Origin: CAVSRC01 sp963732845
GTDB lineage: Bacteria; Pseudomonadota; Alphaproteobacteria; Rhizobiales; Kaistiaceae
Length of the DNA: 64,000 bases
Reading direction: 5' to 3'
Assembly: GCA_963732845.1 (NCBI GenBank)
Contig: CAVTBE010000017.1
Span: 124,001 to 188,000, forward strand
In this document: in pieces, positions 61,816 to 64,000 of the stretch
How positions within the stretch are numbered: the stretch's first letter is position 1
How the letters are laid out: every line of letters begins with the position of its first letter
Made by a program: the position numbers and the translations under genes
The notes under the pieces: generated by a model
What the model was told of the DNA's origin: nothing
The model's database searches: none
Seen by the model: the letters and a program-made list of their open reading frames with translations, nothing else

Positions 61816-62123
61816 AAGACATCAACGCCGTCCAGGCGCACGACCTCATGGAAAACAACGCTGTCCTTGTCGATGTCCGCGAACCCTATGAGATCAAGGC
61901 CGAGCGCATCCCGGGCTCGATCGAGCTTCCCCTGTCGCAACTGGCCCGCGGCGCGCCCGCCAACCTGCCCCAGGACAGGGCGGTCGTGTTCCATTGCGCT
62001 TCCGGAGCGCGCACCAAGAACAACGGCCGGGCCCTCGCCTCGCTGACCAACGGCAACGCCTACAATCTGGTCGGCGGCATCGGCGCCTGGCGGCGCGCCG
62101 GCTTTCAGACCGTCCGCGGTTGA
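61809..62123 (+). CDS. Rhodanese-domain sulfurtransferase
   Basis: A 104-residue single-domain rhodanese. AVLVDVREPYEIKAERIPGS is the N-terminal signature and FHCASGARTKNN the active-site loop with its Cys, followed by VGGIGAWRRAG. It would move persulfide sulfur to acceptors. Start overlaps bigR by 7 bases, so translation is coupled. Part of the sulfide detoxification locus with blh and the TauE/SafE exporter. Confidence 0.9.
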   Translation: MLKDINAVQAHDLMENNAVLVDVREPYEIKAERIPGSIELPLSQLARGAPANLPQDRAVVFHCASGARTKNNGRALASLTNGNAYNLVGGIGAWRRAGFQTVRG

Positions 62124-62195
62124 CGCACCGCACCCAACCACAACAAAAAGGCGGCGTGCCCGGCCGAAAGGCCGAGCGGCGCGCCTAATCCTCTC

Positions 62196-62987
62196 ATGAC
62201 CCTGCTTCAGGATGTACTGGCCGTCCTCTCCGGTGGCCTGGTCGGCTTCTCGCTCGGCCTCATCGGCGGCGGCGGCTCCGTGCTCGCCGTGCCGCTGCTG
62301 GTCTACGTGGTCGGCGTCAGGAGCCCGCATGTGGCCATCGGCACCAGCGCGCTGGCGGTGGCCGCCAACGCCGCCTTCAATCTGTTCAGCCATTGGCGCA
62401 CGGGCAACGTCAAGCTGAACTGCGCCGTCACCTATGCGGTGTTCGGCATCGCCGGCGCCGCCATCGGCTCGACCGTCGGCAAGGCCATCGACGGCAACCA
62501 GCTTCTGGCGCTGTTCGGCGTCATCATGATCGTCATCGCCGTCTCCATGGTGCGCCGGCCGCCGAGTGCCGGGCACCCGGAAGTCCAACTCAATCGCAGT
62601 TCCGCCGGACGACTGGTTCCCCGCCTCGCCGCGGCGGCGCTGGTCACCGGTTTCCTCTCCGGCTTCTTCGGCATCGGCGGCGGCTTCCTGATCGTCCCCG
62701 GCCTGGTGATGGCGACCGGCATGCCGCTGATCAACGCCATCGGCTCCTCGCTGGTCTCGGTGACCACCTTCGGCGCCACCACCGCCGCCAACTACGCCCT
62801 CTCCGGCCTGGTCGACTGGTGGATCGTGCTTCTGCTGCTCGTCGGCGGCGCGGTGGGCGGCCTCGCCGGCACGGCGACCGCCCGCCGCCTCGCCGACAAG
62901 CGCCGAATGCTGGCGACCGCCTTCGCCGTCATCGTCGGCGTCGTCGGCGTCTACGTGGTCTGGCGCGGGATTTCCGCGATTCTGTAG
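62196..62987 (+). CDS. TauE/SafE-family anion exporter
   Basis: A 263-residue membrane protein of 7-8 helices. GLIGGGGSVLAVPLLVYVVG and GFFGIGGGFLIVPGLVMATG are the two repeated family motifs. In bigR clusters this type of protein is proposed to export sulfite or other sulfur anions formed by Blh. It lies 72 bases downstream of the rhodanese gene, with a small hairpin between them. Confidence 0.9.
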   Translation: MTLLQDVLAVLSGGLVGFSLGLIGGGGSVLAVPLLVYVVGVRSPHVAIGTSALAVAANAAFNLFSHWRTGNVKLNCAVTYAVFGIAGAAIGSTVGKAIDGNQLLALFGVIMIVIAVSMVRRPPSAGHPEVQLNRSSAGRLVPRLAAAALVTGFLSGFFGIGGGFLIVPGLVMATGMPLINAIGSSLVSVTTFGATTAANYALSGLVDWWIVLLLLVGGAVGGLAGTATARRLADKRRMLATAFAVIVGVVGVYVVWRGISAIL

Positions 62988-63079
62988 CGCATGGCGCCCG
63001 GCGGCCTTCCCGGAATCGCCGTTCTGGCCCACACTGACGCGCCGGACAGAACCGTCAATCCCAGCCGCGGAGCCCGCTC

Positions 63080-63280
63080 ATGCGCATGTTGCAAGGCATC
63101 GTTCTTGGCATCGCCATCACCATCGGGGCGGCGTTCCTGCACGACAACCTCGTGCCGCACGATCCGCTGGCTCCGCTTCTCCAGAAGCAGCAGATCGTCA
63201 ACTGGGACGTGCTCGGCAGGCTGGTCAGCGACCAAGTCGCCAATGCCCGGCACCTGTGGAACCAAGCCTTCGGGCGGTAG
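63080..63280 (+). CDS. Small membrane-anchored hypothetical protein
   Basis: A 66-residue protein with one N-terminal hydrophobic helix (MLQGIVLGIAITIGAAF) and a polar C-terminus (VNWDVLGRLVSDQVANARHL). It resembles small uncharacterised proteins of Rhizobiales with the same layout. ATG 63,080 has no strong ribosome site. Function unknown. Confidence 0.6.
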   Translation: MRMLQGIVLGIAITIGAAFLHDNLVPHDPLAPLLQKQQIVNWDVLGRLVSDQVANARHLWNQAFGR

Positions 63281-63292
63281 GACCGAGGCGGC

Positions 63293-64000
63293 TCAGTCGT
63301 CCCAGTCGGGCGCAAGCGCCGGGGGATTTGCGATGCGCAGCGTGTGCCCCTGCGACAGGGCCGTGATCGACGCCATTTCAGAACCGCTGAGGGTGAAGGT
63401 GAAGATGTCGAAATTCACCCGGATGCGCTCCGGCGTGATGCTCTTCGGGATGGTGACGACGTTTTCCTGCTGGATGTCCCAGCGCAGCACCACCTGAGCC
63501 GGCGTCACGCCCTTCTCTTTGGCGATGCGTCCGATCACCGGATCGTCGAGCATGGCGCCACGGGCGATCGGCGAATAGGCGGTGAAGATCATCCCATGCG
63601 ACCGGCAGGCGGCCAGCACCTTGTCCTGATTGAGATAGGGATGGTACTCGCACTGATTGGTGACCAGCGGCGCCTCGGTTGCCGCCCACGCCTCTTCGAG
63701 CAGCTTCACCGTAAAGTTCGACACGCCGATATGGCGCGTCCAGCCGGCCTTCTTGCAGGCATTGAGCGTGGCGATGGTGTCGGCGATCGGCACCGTCTTG
63801 CTCGGCCAGTGGATGAGCAGGAGATCGACCTGGTCGACATCGAGCAGCTTGAGGCTGCGCTCGACGGAGGCCTTGAAGGCGCTCTCGTCCATCTGGTCCG
63901 AAGGCACCTTGGTGGTGAGGAAGATGTCTTCGCGCTTGACGCCGGAGGCACGGATGCCCTCCGCCACCCGGTCTTCGTTGCGATAGCCGGCGGCCGTATC
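63293..64000 (-). CDS. Aldo/keto reductase (N-terminal part beyond window)
   Basis: The C-terminal 235 residues of an NADPH-dependent aldo/keto reductase. DTAAGYRNEDRVAEGI follows the missing N-terminus and contains the catalytic Asp and Tyr region. LLIHWPSKTVPIADTI, HIGVSNFTVKLLEEAW and TNQCEYHPYLNQDKVLAACR are family blocks, and VTIPKSITPERIRVNF is the NADPH-binding stretch. The frame is open to the window end. The substrate is not predictable; similar proteins reduce 2,5-diketogluconate or methylglyoxal. Confidence 0.9.
   Translation of the reverse strand, partial: DTAAGYRNEDRVAEGIRASGVKREDIFLTTKVPSDQMDESAFKASVERSLKLLDVDQVDLLLIHWPSKTVPIADTIATLNACKKAGWTRHIGVSNFTVKLLEEAWAATEAPLVTNQCEYHPYLNQDKVLAACRSHGMIFTAYSPIARGAMLDDPVIGRIAKEKGVTPAQVVLRWDIQQENVVTIPKSITPERIRVNFDIFTFTLSGSEMASITALSQGHTLRIANPPALAPDWDD

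Overview
The window is GC-rich DNA (AT-rich only at about 30.1-30.75 kb) from an alphaproteobacterium, most probably order Hyphomicrobiales (Rhizobiales). Support comes from the gene order pdxJ-acpS-lepB downstream of a bifunctional rsh, the omega subunit gene beside a LabA-like NYN protein, an EipB (DUF1849) periplasmic protein, a BA14K protein, MipZ-type division ATPases instead of MinCDE, a porin_2-type porin, a phasin, and a GatCAB operon. I cannot name a genus. Both ends cut a gene: lepB on the left and an aldo/keto reductase on the right.

1-17 kb is mostly housekeeping: signal peptidase I, AcpS, PdxJ, DUF2062, Rsh, RpoZ, NYN protein, family 5 uracil-DNA glycosylase, SmpB, DapA, a lytic transglycosylase and an alpha/beta hydrolase. 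An uncharacterised overlapping trio follows (four-repeat OmpA protein, 48-residue membrane peptide, helix-hairpin-helix protein with an acidic tail), then a porin. 17.6-20 kb holds tRNA-Ser(GCU) and a TPR/SPINDLY-type glycosyltransferase. 20-27.3 kb is an oxidative pentose catabolism locus: lactonase-like amidohydrolase, ketoglutarate-semialdehyde-type dehydrogenase, AraD1/GguC-type protein, a FadR-class GntR regulator and a divergent xylonate-type dehydratase.

27.4-33.0 kb is accessory. It has small orphan proteins, a long intergenic repeat tract, two 90-bp direct repeats around an AT-rich broken DUF3800 gene, and a 1,628-bp IS1380-family element with a decayed transposase sitting in the centre of a palindromic repeat. 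33.0-37.5 kb is a gatC-GNAT-gatA-ridA-hypothetical-gatB operon in which every junction is a 4-base overlap. 37.6-40.5 kb holds dinB and two tandem L,D-transpeptidase genes from a local duplication that left a dinB 3-prime remnant. 40.6-43.3 kb is a four-gene operon: a DUF134-NifX fusion regulator, two MinD-type ATPases with inserted ferredoxin domains, and a small NifX-like protein.

43.6-64 kb returns to chromosome-backbone genes: EipB, a RidA, a glycerophosphodiesterase, a FemAB/GNAT-like protein, HIT, ClpA/ClpS, a phasin with palindromic operators, a D,D-carboxypeptidase, a DnaJ/VWA/MipZ/MipZ/DUF1489 cluster, two potassium uptake systems (TrkH and Kup), and a BigR-controlled sulfide/persulfide detoxification locus.

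An important caveat for users: between about 30.09 and 42.08 kb I find ten single-base indels. They break the DUF3800 gene, the transposase, gatB, the second transpeptidase and both ferredoxin-ATPases. Reading across them restores normal proteins, and gatB should be essential, so at least some are probably sequence errors.
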